NCBI RefSeq assembly: GCF_900113695.1
Contig: NZ_FOQH01000013.1
Location: forward strand, 1 to 64,000
Source of the DNA: Albimonas pacifica
Lineage (GTDB): Bacteria; Pseudomonadota; Alphaproteobacteria; Rhodobacterales; Rhodobacteraceae
DNA: 64,000 nucleotides
Direction of reading: 5' to 3'
Below the pieces are notes generated by a model that did no database searches, was not told where the DNA came from, and saw nothing but the letters and a program-made list of their open reading frames with translations. Below are positions 40,660 to 50,870 of the stretch, in pieces; position 1 is the first letter of the stretch; each line of letters begins with the position of its first letter. The position numbers and the translations under genes were made by a program.

Positions 40660-41651
40660 ACGCCCTGACCGAGACCCGCGCCCACCGCCCCGCCACGGAG
40701 GGTTTCCTCGAGATCCGCGGCCTGACCGTCGAGCATCCCCTGCGCGGGGGCCGCAAGGTTCACGCCGTCACCGACCTCGACCTGAGCATCGCGAAGGGCG
40801 AGACGCTGGGGCTGGTGGGGGAGAGCGGCTGCGGAAAGTCCTCCGCCGCCCGCGCGATCCTGCAGTTGCCGCGGCCGACGCGCGGCTCGGTGCGGCTGGA
40901 CGGGGAGGAGCTGACGGCGCTTTCGGGCGGGGCCCTGCGCCGGGCGCGGCGGCGGTTCCAGATGATCTTCCAGGACCCCATCGCCTCGCTGAACCCCCGC
41001 CGGACGGTGGCCGAGATCGTCTCGGCCCCGCTGGAGATCGCGGGCGAGGGCGACGCCCGCGCCCGCCGCGAGACGGTGGAGGAGATGCTGGAGCTGGTCG
41101 GCCTCGACCCCCGCCACGCCATGGACCGCCGGCCGCACGAGTTCTCCGGCGGCCAGTGCCAGCGGATCTCGATCGCGCGGGCGCTGGTGCTGCGGCCGGA
41201 CCTGCTGGTCTGCGACGAGCCGGTCTCGGCGCTGGACGTCTCGATCCAGGCGCAGATCCTCAACCTGCTGGCGGATCTGAAGGCGCGATTCGGGCTGACG
41301 ATGCTGTTCATCAGCCACGATCTCGCGGTGGTGAAGAACGTCTCCGACCGGGTGGCGGTGATGCACCTGGGCAGGTTGTGCGAGGAGGCGGGGGCCGAGG
41401 CGCTCTACAGCGACCCCGCCCATCCCTACACCCGCGTCCTGCTCTCGGCCGCCCCGCGCCCCGACCCGGACGCCATTCCAAAGCCGCTGCCGATGGCCGA
41501 GGGCGAGCCGCCCTCGCCCATCGACCCGCCCTCCGGCTGCCGGTTCCGCACCCGGTGTCCGCGGGCGCAGGCGCTGTGCGCGGCGGAGGTTCCGCCGGTG
41601 GTTCCGCGGGGGGCGGGGCACGGGGTCGCCTGCCATTTCCCGCTCGACTGA
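40656..41651 (+). CDS. peptide/opine ABC transporter ATP-binding protein (DppF type)
   Basis: A 331-aa ATPase, ATGA-overlapped with the preceding one. Walker A GESGCGKSS, Q-loop MIFQDPIASLNPRRTV, signature FSGGQCQR, Walker B LLVCDEPVSALD and H-loop ISHDLAVVKNVSDRV are intact. The C-terminus has PPSGCRFRTRCPRAQALC. It closes the operon; the palindromic repeat at 41680 follows within 30 bases and may end transcription. Confidence 0.94.
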   Translation: MNALTETRAHRPATEGFLEIRGLTVEHPLRGGRKVHAVTDLDLSIAKGETLGLVGESGCGKSSAARAILQLPRPTRGSVRLDGEELTALSGGALRRARRRFQMIFQDPIASLNPRRTVAEIVSAPLEIAGEGDARARRETVEEMLELVGLDPRHAMDRRPHEFSGGQCQRISIARALVLRPDLLVCDEPVSALDVSIQAQILNLLADLKARFGLTMLFISHDLAVVKNVSDRVAVMHLGRLCEEAGAEALYSDPAHPYTRVLLSAAPRPDPDAIPKPLPMAEGEPPSPIDPPSGCRFRTRCPRAQALCAAEVPPVVPRGAGHGVACHFPLD

Positions 41652-41679
41652 GCGCCGCGCCCGGGACCGGCGGCGGAGG

Positions 41680-41706
41680 GGCCCCGGGTCGAGCCCGGGG
41701 CGCCCG
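41680..41706. repeat. GC-rich palindromic intergenic repeat, copy 2 (probable terminator)
   Basis: Core CCCCGGGTCGAGCCCGGGG, followed by CGCCCG. The core pairs CCCCGGG with CCCGGGG. It sits between the convergent ABC ATPase and alpha/beta-hydrolase genes, 29 bases after the ATPase stop. The copy at 49591-49617 is the same over this whole span. Confidence 0.65.
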
Positions 41707-41724
41707 TGGGGCGGGCGGCGCGCG

Positions 41725-42627
41725 TCAGGCGGCGGCGCGGGCGCGCTCGGCGGTGGCGGCCAGGGCGTCGGCGATGCGCGCGTGCAGCTCGGTCGGCAGG
41801 TCGTGGCCCATGCCCTCGATGGCGACCAGCTCGCAGCCGGGGATCGCCTCGGCGGTGGCCTTGCCGCCCTCGAAGCGCACCAGCGGGTCCTGCACGCCGT
41901 GGATCACCGTCGCCGGCAGGTCCAGCGCGGCCAGCTTCGCCGCGCGGCCGGGCGAGGCCATGATCGCCGCATACTGCCGCGCGAAGCCCTGCGGGCGCCA
42001 GGCGCGGCGGGCGTCGGCCAGCGCGCGGGCGTGGATCTCCGCCTCCGGCGCGGGGAAGGCCGGCGAGCCGATGGCGCGCGAGGCCGCGACGGAGAGCTTC
42101 AGGAAGGTCTCGAGGTCGTCGTCGGGGTGGGGGCGGGGCTTCGACAGCGCCTCCAGCGCCGCGGGCGTGCCGGGGGGCAGGCCGGGCTCGGAGGTGGTGG
42201 ACATGATCGAGGTCAGCGACAGCGCCTTGGCCCGGTGATCGCAGGCGACGAGCTGGGCGATCATGCCGCCCATCGACATGCCCGCGACATGCGCCTGCGC
42301 GATGCCCAGCGCATCCAGCAGCCCGGCGCAGTCGGCGGCCATGTCGCTCAGGCAATAGGGCGCCGCGGGCCAGCGGCCGGCCTGGCGCTCGGCGACGATG
42401 GCCTGCAGGTCGGGCACGCCGGCCTCGTCGAACCCCTGGCTGAGGCCGACGTCGCGGTTGTCCATCGCGATCACGTGGAAGCCGCGCGCGACGAGCGCGT
42501 CGAGGAACCCCTGCGGCCAGCGGATCATCTGCATGCCGAGCCCGCAGATCAGCAGCAGGGGCGCGCCGGTCTCGGGGCCGTAGGTCTCGTAGGTCAGGCG
42601 GATGCCGTTGGCGGTGGTCTGGGGCAT
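41725..42627 (-). CDS. alpha/beta hydrolase (esterase)
   Basis: A 300-aa alpha/beta-fold hydrolase. The nucleophile elbow is GMSMGG with Ser in the middle, the acid is likely Asp in HGVQDPLV, and the His is in GMGHDLP. The oxyanion region is LLLICGLGMQ. AAGGAG precedes the ATG. It is divergent from the Baeyer-Villiger monooxygenase with a shared 156-base control region, so it probably hydrolyses the ester or lactone made by that enzyme. Confidence 0.9.
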   Translation of the reverse strand: MPQTTANGIRLTYETYGPETGAPLLLICGLGMQMIRWPQGFLDALVARGFHVIAMDNRDVGLSQGFDEAGVPDLQAIVAERQAGRWPAAPYCLSDMAADCAGLLDALGIAQAHVAGMSMGGMIAQLVACDHRAKALSLTSIMSTTSEPGLPPGTPAALEALSKPRPHPDDDLETFLKLSVAASRAIGSPAFPAPEAEIHARALADARRAWRPQGFARQYAAIMASPGRAAKLAALDLPATVIHGVQDPLVRFEGGKATAEAIPGCELVAIEGMGHDLPTELHARIADALAATAERARAAA

Positions 42628-42666
42628 GGGGCTCTCCTTGCCGGGCGGGTGCGAGATCTTTTGCAT

Positions 42667-42686
42667 ATTTTCGCCCGGGTGAAAAT
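42667..42686. promoter_or_regulatory. 20-bp palindrome between hydrolase and monooxygenase genes
   Basis: ATTTTCGCCCGGGTGAAAAT is symmetric except for one base pair. It lies 40 bases from the hydrolase ATG and about 100 from the monooxygenase ATG. Length and symmetry fit a TetR-type operator, and a TetR gene lies at 44314. A -10-like TATAAG (42752-42757) for the monooxygenase stands downstream. Confidence 0.65.
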
Positions 42687-42783
42687 GCGGTCGATGCGGT
42701 TTTCGACCCGGGCGCCTCGGTGCGTCCTTTCGCGGGACGGGGCGGACCCTGTATAAGGGGCGGAACAGATTCGAAATAGCGGT

Positions 42784-44313
42784 ATGGTGAAGATGGCGCA
42801 GCGTGAAGCAGGTCCGGAGTTCGACGTGATCGTCGTGGGCGCCGGCCTTTCGGGCATCGGCGCGGCGCGCTGGCTGAAAGTGAAGCGGCCGGGCGACCGC
42901 ATGACGATCCTGGAGGAGAAGCCGAGACTCGGCGGAACCTGGGACCTTTTCCGCTATCCGGGCATCCGCTCGGACAGCGACATGCACACCATGGGCTACG
43001 CCTTCAAGCCGTGGACCGAGGCCAAGGCGATCGCCGACGGCCCCTCGATCCTGCGCTACGTGCAGGAGACGGCGGAGGAGAACGGCCTCCTCCCCCTCAT
43101 CCGATTCGAGACTACGGTCCGCCGCGCCGCCTGGTCGACGGCCGAGGGGATGTGGCGGCTGGAGGTGGTCGAGCGCGGCGAGGCCAAGACCCTGACCACC
43201 CGCTTCCTCTTCGGCTGCACGGGCTACTACGACCACCACGCCGGCCACCTGCCGCAGTGGGAGGGCTATGGCGACTACCGGGGGACCCTGGTGCATCCGC
43301 AGTTCTGGCCCGAGGGGCTGGACGTGACCGGCAAGCGGGTGGTCCTGATCGGCTCGGGCGCCACGGCCGTCACCCTGACCCCGGCGCTGGCCGAGACGGC
43401 GGCCCATGTGACCCAGGTGCAGCGCAGCCCGACCTACGTCGTCTCGCGCCCCGGCGAGGACGCCTTCGCCAACGGCTTGCGCAGGTGGCTGCCCGACCGG
43501 CTCGCCTATTCCCTCACCCGCTGGCGCACGATCCTGGCGGGGCGGATGCGGCGGCGGCGGTTCGCGAAGGACCTGCCGGCGGCGAAGCGGCTGCTGGTGG
43601 GCGGCGTGGCCAAGGCGCTGGGCGACGCGGTCGACTGGCGCACCCATTTCGTGCCCAGCTACTGGCCCGGCCAGCAGCGGATCTGCGCGGTGCCGGACGA
43701 CGATTTCTTCACCGCGCTGAAGTCGGGCAAGGGCTCGATCGTCACCGGGACGATCGCGCGCTTCACCCCGACCGGGCTGCGGATGGAGGACGGGACCGAG
43801 CTGGAGGCGGACGTGATCGTCACCGCCACCGGGCTGAACCTGACCTTCATGGGCGGCATGGAGCTGGAGGTCGACGGGCAGCCCATCGACCCGGCGAAAC
43901 TGCTGATCTTCAAGGGCTTCATGTATTCCAACGTGCCGAACCTGGTGTATTTCAAGGGCTACACCAACGCCTCGTGGACGCTGAAGGTGGACCTGGTGGC
44001 GGAATACGCCTGCCGGCTGCTCGACTACATGGATCGCCGCCGCCTGACCCAGGTCACGCCCCGCGCCGGCGCGCAGGCCTTCGCGAAGACCGGGGCGGCG
44101 CTGAAGTTCACCTCCGGCTACGTGCTGCGCACCGCCCACCTGCTGCCGCGCCACGGGGCCGATTTCCCCTGGATCCACGAGCAGGACTACCTGTGGGACC
44201 GCAAGACCCTCAAGCGCGGGCGCATCGACGACGGCACGCTGGATTTCTCCACCGCCCCCGTCGTCCTCCCCCGGGCCCAGCGCGCCGAGGCGGCGCGGCT
44301 GGCGGCGGAGTGA
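42784..44313 (+). CDS. flavin-containing (Baeyer-Villiger type) monooxygenase
   Basis: A 509-aa flavoprotein. FAD Rossmann VVGAGLSGIGAARWL is at the N-terminus, then GGTWDLFRYPGIRSDSDMH. The Baeyer-Villiger fingerprint FxGxxxHxxxW appears in modified form as YRGTLVHPQFWP, and the NADPH fold is LIGSGATAVTLTPALAE. Closest in style to the class B monooxygenases that oxidise ketones to esters. ATG 42784 is used; ATG 42793 is possible. It ends directly against the convergent TetR gene (stops touch). The hydrolase, SDR and iron ADH around it support a ketone substrate. Confidence 0.92.
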   Translation: MVKMAQREAGPEFDVIVVGAGLSGIGAARWLKVKRPGDRMTILEEKPRLGGTWDLFRYPGIRSDSDMHTMGYAFKPWTEAKAIADGPSILRYVQETAEENGLLPLIRFETTVRRAAWSTAEGMWRLEVVERGEAKTLTTRFLFGCTGYYDHHAGHLPQWEGYGDYRGTLVHPQFWPEGLDVTGKRVVLIGSGATAVTLTPALAETAAHVTQVQRSPTYVVSRPGEDAFANGLRRWLPDRLAYSLTRWRTILAGRMRRRRFAKDLPAAKRLLVGGVAKALGDAVDWRTHFVPSYWPGQQRICAVPDDDFFTALKSGKGSIVTGTIARFTPTGLRMEDGTELEADVIVTATGLNLTFMGGMELEVDGQPIDPAKLLIFKGFMYSNVPNLVYFKGYTNASWTLKVDLVAEYACRLLDYMDRRRLTQVTPRAGAQAFAKTGAALKFTSGYVLRTAHLLPRHGADFPWIHEQDYLWDRKTLKRGRIDDGTLDFSTAPVVLPRAQRAEAARLAAE

Positions 44314-45576
44314 TCAGCCCTGCTGCGGGAACATTCCGAAGGCGAGCACCGAGGCGTAGAGCGCGATCGCCTCGGCCCGGCTCATCGGCAGGGCCTGCGC
44401 CCAGGCGTGCACGTCCCAGGCGCCGTTGATCATCACCGCGAGGCATTGCGAGGCGATCATCGGGTCCACCGGCCGGATCGAGCCGTCGGCGATCCCGTCC
44501 GAGATCATCCCCGCATAGCGGCGCGCCATCCGGTCCGCGCCGCGCAGGGCCTGCACCCGCAGGTCGATGGGCAGGGCGTGCAGGGCGGTGATGCGCAGCA
44601 GCGGGAACTCGGCCGCAAACTGCTGGGCGAGCAGCGCGCCCACGCAGTCCGCAAGCCGCCGCCAGCCGTCGCCCGGCCGCTCCATCGCCAGGGTCTGGGC
44701 GCGGGCCACCCGTTCGTAGCTGCGCGCGAAGCAGTTCATCACCAGGTCGTCCTTGCCCTCGAGGTGATGGTAGAAGCTGCCCTTGGAGACGTTGAGCTGC
44801 GCCGCGATCCGCTCGACCGAGGCGCCGCGGTAGCCGCGCACGTTCACCAGCACGGTGGCCGCGCGCAGGAAGGCCTCGGGGCCCGGCTCGCCGGAGGGGC
44901 CGCTCTGCTCGGGCGGGTCGATGACCAGCGGGCGCGGCGCCCAGGCCCCGCCGGGGGCGGCGAGGCCGTCGGCCAGCAGCTCGACCATCCGCTCGCGCAC
45001 CCGCTCGAAATCCTCGGTGGGATAGTGGTGCAGCCAGGCGCGCATCCAGTGGGTGACGTCCAGCAGCACCTGCGCGCAGGCGACCGCGCGGGGCGGCGCC
45101 TCGGGCAGGGCGGCGGGGTCGAAGGGGCCGGGGGCGAAGAACGCCGCCGCCCGGGCGCGCATCGCCTTGTAGCGGTCGATCAGCTGCTGGCGCAGCGGGT
45201 CGTCCAGCGCCCGGATCTCGGAGAGGATGGCGATGTGGCGATCCTCGCCCGCGCGCACCCGCCGCTCGCGTTCCAGGCGCAGGTCGATGAAGGCGGCGAC
45301 GCGGGCGCGGGGATCGGGCGCGCGGCCCGCGGCCTCGGCCATGTCGTCGAGCCGCTGCACCGCCCGGTCGAGGGCGGCGGCGGCGAGCTGCTCCTTGCGC
45401 TTGAAATAGTAGGTGATCGATGTCGTGTTGAGGCCGACGGCCTCGCCCACGGCGCCGAAGGTCAGCCCTTTCAGGCCGCGGGACGAGATCAGCTCGTCCG
45501 CCGCATCCAGGATCCGCTCGCGCTTGGCGCGCCAGCGGTCGGAGGGATCGGCGATCTGGGGCGTGTCCAGGGTCAT
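44314..45576 (-). CDS. tandem (double-domain) TetR-family regulator
   Basis: A 420-aa protein with two complete TetR units. The first HTH is about residues 18-65 (RILDAADELISSRGLKGLTF, then LNTTSITYYFKRKEQL). The second is about residues 233-280 (AFLRAATVLVNVRGYRGASV, then LNVSKGSFYHHLEGKDDLV). Each is followed by its own helical ligand region. Ordinary TetR proteins are near 200 aa and act as homodimers, so this chain may be a built-in dimer with two different halves. It lies between the monooxygenase and SDR genes and probably controls both. Confidence 0.9.
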   Translation of the reverse strand: MTLDTPQIADPSDRWRAKRERILDAADELISSRGLKGLTFGAVGEAVGLNTTSITYYFKRKEQLAAAALDRAVQRLDDMAEAAGRAPDPRARVAAFIDLRLERERRVRAGEDRHIAILSEIRALDDPLRQQLIDRYKAMRARAAAFFAPGPFDPAALPEAPPRAVACAQVLLDVTHWMRAWLHHYPTEDFERVRERMVELLADGLAAPGGAWAPRPLVIDPPEQSGPSGEPGPEAFLRAATVLVNVRGYRGASVERIAAQLNVSKGSFYHHLEGKDDLVMNCFARSYERVARAQTLAMERPGDGWRRLADCVGALLAQQFAAEFPLLRITALHALPIDLRVQALRGADRMARRYAGMISDGIADGSIRPVDPMIASQCLAVMINGAWDVHAWAQALPMSRAEAIALYASVLAFGMFPQQG

Positions 45577-45653
45577 GTTCCTGAAATAGCAACAGCGCGG
45601 GGGCGCCGTCCATCGGCGAGCCGAACCGACGCGACGAAGGGAGAGACGACGAG

Positions 45654-46493
45654 ATGACTCCGCAGGAGAATGTGGACCTGTCGGGCCGCGTGGCGGTGGT
45701 GACCGGGGCGGCCTCGGGCATCGGGCGGGCCTCGGCGCTGATGTTCGCCGCGGCCGGCGCGGCGGTGGTGTGCTGCGACAAGGCCGAGGGCGTGGAAGCG
45801 ACGGCCGAGGCGATCCGGACGGCCGGCGGGCGCGCCGCGGCCCGGGTGATGGACGCGGGACACGAGCCCGACGTCGCCGCCGCCATGGAGGCGGCGGAGG
45901 CGGAGTTCGGCGGGCTCGACGTCGTCTTCGCCAACGCCGGCATCACCGGGGGCGTGCGCGAGTTCCTCGACGCCGGCCCCGAGGTCTGGGCCGAGGTGCT
46001 GCGGGTGAACCTGATCGGGCCCTATCTCGCGATCCGCCACGCGGGGCCGCGGATGGCGGCGCGGGGCGGCGGCTCGATCATCATGACCGCCTCGGTCGCC
46101 GGGATCCGGGCCAACGCGGGGCCGGCGAGCTACTCGGCCTCCAAGGCGGGCGTGGTGAACCTGGCCCAGACCGCGGCGCAGGCCTTCTCGGGCACGGGCG
46201 TGCGGGTGAACTGCATCTGCCCGGGCCTGATCGAGACCGAGATGACCCGGCCGATCTACGACTACGCCAAGGCGATGGGCACGGAGGTGCCGATCGGCAT
46301 GTCCAACCCGCTCAAGCGCGGCGGCGTGCCGGACGAGATCGCCACGGCCGCCCTGTTCCTCGCCTCGCCGCTGTCGAGCTACGTCAACGGCCATGCGTTG
46401 GTGGTGGACGGGGGGCTGTCGTCCTCGCATCCCTGGACGGGCGCGCGGCCCTTCTCGGCCGCCCGCGGCGGCGAGGCGAAGGCGGCGGAGTAG
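45654..46493 (+). CDS. short-chain dehydrogenase/reductase (SDR)
   Basis: A 279-aa classical SDR. The cofactor motif is TGAASGIG, the structural NAG is ANAGITGG, the catalytic Ser is in MTASVAG and YSASK is the active pair; the C-terminal [11 protein letters not shown] is typical. GGAGAG precedes the ATG. It is divergent from the tandem TetR gene. With the monooxygenase it could oxidise a secondary alcohol to the ketone. Confidence 0.93.
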   Translation: MTPQENVDLSGRVAVVTGAASGIGRASALMFAAAGAAVVCCDKAEGVEATAEAIRTAGGRAAARVMDAGHEPDVAAAMEAAEAEFGGLDVVFANAGITGGVREFLDAGPEVWAEVLRVNLIGPYLAIRHAGPRMAARGGGSIIMTASVAGIRANAGPASYSASKAGVVNLAQTAAQAFSGTGVRVNCICPGLIETEMTRPIYDYAKAMGTEVPIGMSNPLKRGGVPDEIATAALFLASPLSSYVNGHALVVDGGLSSSHPWTGARPFSAARGGEAKAAE

Positions 46494-46528
46494 CCGCGCC
46501 CGCCGCGGCGGGGACGCGCGAGCGCGCG

Positions 46529-46553
46529 CGCCCCGGGCTCGACCCGGGGCCCG
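46529..46553. repeat. GC-rich palindromic intergenic repeat, copy 3 (probable terminator)
   Basis: CCCCGGGCTCGACCCGGGG, the reverse complement of the core found at 41680 and 49591. It separates the convergent SDR and iron alcohol dehydrogenase genes. Confidence 0.65.
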
Positions 46554-46581
46554 CGCCGCCGGCGCCCAGGGGCGCCGGCGC

Positions 46582-47775
46582 TCAGAAGGCCAGCGCCAGG
46601 ATCTCGCGCACCTGCTCGGGGCCGTCGATCCGGCGCGGGTTGCGCTTCACCGGGCCGTAGCCCATCGCCTTCTCGGCCAGCGTGGGCAGGTCCGCCTCGC
46701 TCAGCCCCGCCGCGCGCAGGCTGCCGGGCACGCCCAGGCGCTGCACCAGCTCGGCCAGCAGGTCGCCGGCGGGGCGGCTCGGATCGCCCAGCGCGGCGGC
46801 GAGCGAGCGCTGCCGATCGCCGTTCACCGCCGCGTTCCAGCGCATCACCGCCGGCAGCATCACGCACGACGTGACGCCGTGCGGCACCCCGAACCCCGCC
46901 CCCAGCGCATAGCCGATGCCGTGGCTCGCGCCCGAACCCGCGCCCCCCATCAGCGCCAGGATCCCCTGCCACATGCCGAACTGCGCGTCCTGGCGGGCGA
47001 GCAGGTCGTCGGGGTCGTCGCGGATCGCGGGCAGGGCGCGCGACAGGCGGTGCGCGGCGCCCAGCGCGTAGAGGTCGGTCATCGGGTTGGCGGTGGGCGA
47101 GCAGAACGCCTCGCAGGCGTGGTCCATCGCCCGCATGCCGGTCGAGACCAGCAGGTCCAGCGGCGTCGCGTCGGTCGAGGCGGGATCGAGGATCGCCACC
47201 CGCGGGATCAGGATCGGCTTGGCGAAACCGTGCTTCACCCCGGCTTCGGGGTTGGAGATCCCGGCGATGCCGGTGAACTCGGCCGCCGAGAGCGTGGTGG
47301 AGATCGAAATCGCCCGGATCGCGCCCTTCGGCTTCAGGTCGCTCGACGGCTTCCAGCGGTCCGCCTGGGCGCGCAGGCCCTCGACCGTGTCGACGCCTTC
47401 CTCGAGGCAGATCTGGATCGCCTTGGTCGAGTCGACCACCGACCCGCCCCCCACCGCCACCAGCACGTCCGCGCCCGCGGCGCGCGCGGCGACGGCGGCC
47501 TCGACCACCTCCGTCTCGGGCGAATGGGCCGAGATCCGGTCGTAGACCCCGACGCAGGCGTCGCCGAGACCGGCGAGCGCCCGCGCCAGCGGCCCGCCCT
47601 CGGCCCGCGCCAGCGAGCGGGTGGAGGTCACGAAGGCCCGTTTCAGGCCGGCGCGGGACAGCTCCTCGACCAGCGCCTCGGCGGCGGGACGGCCGAAGAC
47701 CACCCGCTCCTGGGGCGCGAGGTCGAGGGCGCCGCGGATCGGGCCGTCGGGATGGTCGGGCGTCGTGTCGGACAT
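46582..47775 (-). CDS. iron-containing alcohol dehydrogenase / maleylacetate-reductase-like
   Basis: A 397-aa group III alcohol dehydrogenase. The NAD-binding GGGSVVDSTKAIQ and the metal site (GMRAMDHACEAF and HGIGYALGAGFGVPHG, with the His residues) are intact. GGAGGA lies 8-9 nt before the ATG; an open frame continuing upstream has no support. It may oxidise the alcohol released by ester hydrolysis to the aldehyde, or reduce a maleylacetate-type intermediate. It is divergent from the acyl-CoA ligase. Confidence 0.9.
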   Translation of the reverse strand: MSDTTPDHPDGPIRGALDLAPQERVVFGRPAAEALVEELSRAGLKRAFVTSTRSLARAEGGPLARALAGLGDACVGVYDRISAHSPETEVVEAAVAARAAGADVLVAVGGGSVVDSTKAIQICLEEGVDTVEGLRAQADRWKPSSDLKPKGAIRAISISTTLSAAEFTGIAGISNPEAGVKHGFAKPILIPRVAILDPASTDATPLDLLVSTGMRAMDHACEAFCSPTANPMTDLYALGAAHRLSRALPAIRDDPDDLLARQDAQFGMWQGILALMGGAGSGASHGIGYALGAGFGVPHGVTSCVMLPAVMRWNAAVNGDRQRSLAAALGDPSRPAGDLLAELVQRLGVPGSLRAAGLSEADLPTLAEKAMGYGPVKRNPRRIDGPEQVREILALAF

Positions 47776-47938
47776 GGCGTGGCTCCTCCCCAGGATGCGA
47801 GTTTGCGCCAGCATGGGGCGCCGCCGAGCGGCTGGCGAGATCCGACGCGAAGAATCCGCCGGCCGCCGGCAGGTGTCGCGCAAGGCGGCGCGGCCGGGTT
47901 AAGAGGGGGGGCGACACGGGAGGAGAGGGGACCGCGGG

Positions 47939-49456
<1,518 letters not shown>

Positions 49457-49532
49457 CCCGCCCGCCGCCGCGCCGCCCCGACCGGGTTCCTTCCGACCGC
49501 GCCCCGACCGCGCCCCGACCGCGCTTCGGGCG

Positions 49533-49617
49533 AGCCCCGGGCCTGACCCGGACCTGACCCGGGGCCTCGCGCCGTCGGCGCCCCGCGAGAGGCCCCGGGT
49601 CGAGCCCGGGGCGCCCG
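49533..49617. repeat. GC-rich palindromic intergenic repeat, copies 4 and 5
   Basis: Two copies stand close together: a degenerate one (GAGCCCCGGGCCTGACCCGG and following, 49533-49570) and one (49591-49617) equal to the copy at 41680. They are preceded by three direct repeats of GACCGCGCCCC or close variants (about 49496-49523). The whole fills the gap between the convergent acyl-CoA ligase and DUF3237 genes. Confidence 0.6.
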
Positions 49618-49636
49618 CCCGGGCCCGCCGTCGCGC

Positions 49637-50104
49637 TCAGGCCAGCAGGAACGACCGGATCAGGACCTGCCGCTGCGGCCGGACCACCTCCAGCGTGCCG
49701 ACGAAGACCCGGGCGTTGAGCCAGTCGCACTCGCCCGCGGGCGCGCAGACGAAGATGCGGGAGCGGGCGTAGGCGAGGCCGCCGTCCGGCGCATAGTCGA
49801 TCAGCACCAGGTTGCGGACCTCGATGGCGACGCCCCCGTCGGTGCGCATGTGGTAGATCGCCTCCAGCTCCTTGCGCCCGTCGGGGCGCAGGCGCTGCAG
49901 GTCGAAGCCGCCGGGCAGGATCTCGCCCTTGAAGGGGCGGGGCGAGGCGGTCTCGGGCGCCAGCCGCCCCTCGAACCGCCCGCCCAGGATCGGGACCACG
50001 AAGCGGTGGCCGTCGGGGCCCGCGCCATGGTCGAGCGTGGGGGCGATGTCGACATGCGCCTCCCAGCAGGGCAGCAGGCGGGGCTCGGTCGCGGAGAAGG
50101 GCAT
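49637..50104 (-). CDS. DUF3237 (UPF0311) family protein
   Basis: A 155-aa protein with the DUF3237 pattern: LVLIDYAPDGGLAYARSRIF near the C-terminal half and a GPDGHRFVVPILGGRFEG barrel strand near the N-terminus. Function is not known; members often sit with aromatic or steroid catabolism genes. It follows the glutathione transferase by 15 bases and probably shares its transcript. Confidence 0.75.
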   Translation of the reverse strand: MPFSATEPRLLPCWEAHVDIAPTLDHGAGPDGHRFVVPILGGRFEGRLAPETASPRPFKGEILPGGFDLQRLRPDGRKELEAIYHMRTDGGVAIEVRNLVLIDYAPDGGLAYARSRIFVCAPAGECDWLNARVFVGTLEVVRPQRQVLIRSFLLA

Positions 50105-50119
50105 GGCGGCTCCGGAGGC

Positions 50120-50755
50120 TCAGGCGACGCGGTCGCGGATCGCCTGGGGCGTGGGGACGGTGGCGGCGAAGGAGGGGCGCGCCTCCAGCCGGTCGGACAG
50201 GGCCGCCAGGTTGGGGTGGCGCGCCCGCCAGGGGAAATCGGGCCAGCGGACCTCGAGGTACTTCAGCGCCGCGCCGGTGGAGATATCCGCCTGCGTGAAG
50301 CGATCCCCCCAGGCCCACGCGCCCGTCGCCACGAGACGCGCGAGCTCCGCCAGGCCTGCGTCCACCTTGCGAAGCTGGCGGTCGAACCACTCCTGGCTGA
50401 ACTTCTCGGGCGCGCGGGATTTCTCGAAGAACATCAAGACCAGCGCGTCGCAGATCCCGTCGCCCAGCACCTCGTAGCGCTTCACCGCCAGGCGGTCGTC
50501 CAGCGCCTGCGGGACCAGCGGGGGCGCGGGGTGCTTGGCCTCGATCCACTCGTTGACCAGGCGGCTCTCGAAGATCGCCTCGCCGCTCTCCAGCACCAGG
50601 GCGGGGACCTTTCCCAGCGGGTTGACCGCGGGAACGGCGGCGTCGGCGTTCCAGGGGACCTCGGTGATCAGCTCGAAGGGGATCGCCTTCTCGATCAGCT
50701 GGATGCGGACCTTGCGGGCGAAGGGGCTGGGGGTGGCGGAGTAGAGGCGATACAT
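50120..50755 (-). CDS. glutathione S-transferase family protein
   Basis: A 211-aa GST. The thioredoxin-like N-terminal domain begins YRLYSATPSPFARKVRI, with SPFARK in the place of the usual active Ser, and has NPLGKVPALVLESGEAIFES, including the cis-Pro and the ES glutathione-binding pair. The helical C-terminal domain has FTQADISTGAAL. It may conjugate electrophiles from the neighbouring pathway. Divergent from the LysR gene. Confidence 0.9.
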   Translation of the reverse strand: MYRLYSATPSPFARKVRIQLIEKAIPFELITEVPWNADAAVPAVNPLGKVPALVLESGEAIFESRLVNEWIEAKHPAPPLVPQALDDRLAVKRYEVLGDGICDALVLMFFEKSRAPEKFSQEWFDRQLRKVDAGLAELARLVATGAWAWGDRFTQADISTGAALKYLEVRWPDFPWRARHPNLAALSDRLEARPSFAATVPTPQAIRDRVA

Positions 50756-50870
50756 GGGGGCGACCTCCTGAGGCGGGAGGCGCCAGCCTCGGCCGGCGGA
50801 GGCGGGCGGTCAAGCGTGGCGCCGGGCCCGCGCGGCCCCTAGACTGCGCCCGGGGAGGGCCGGAGGCGCC

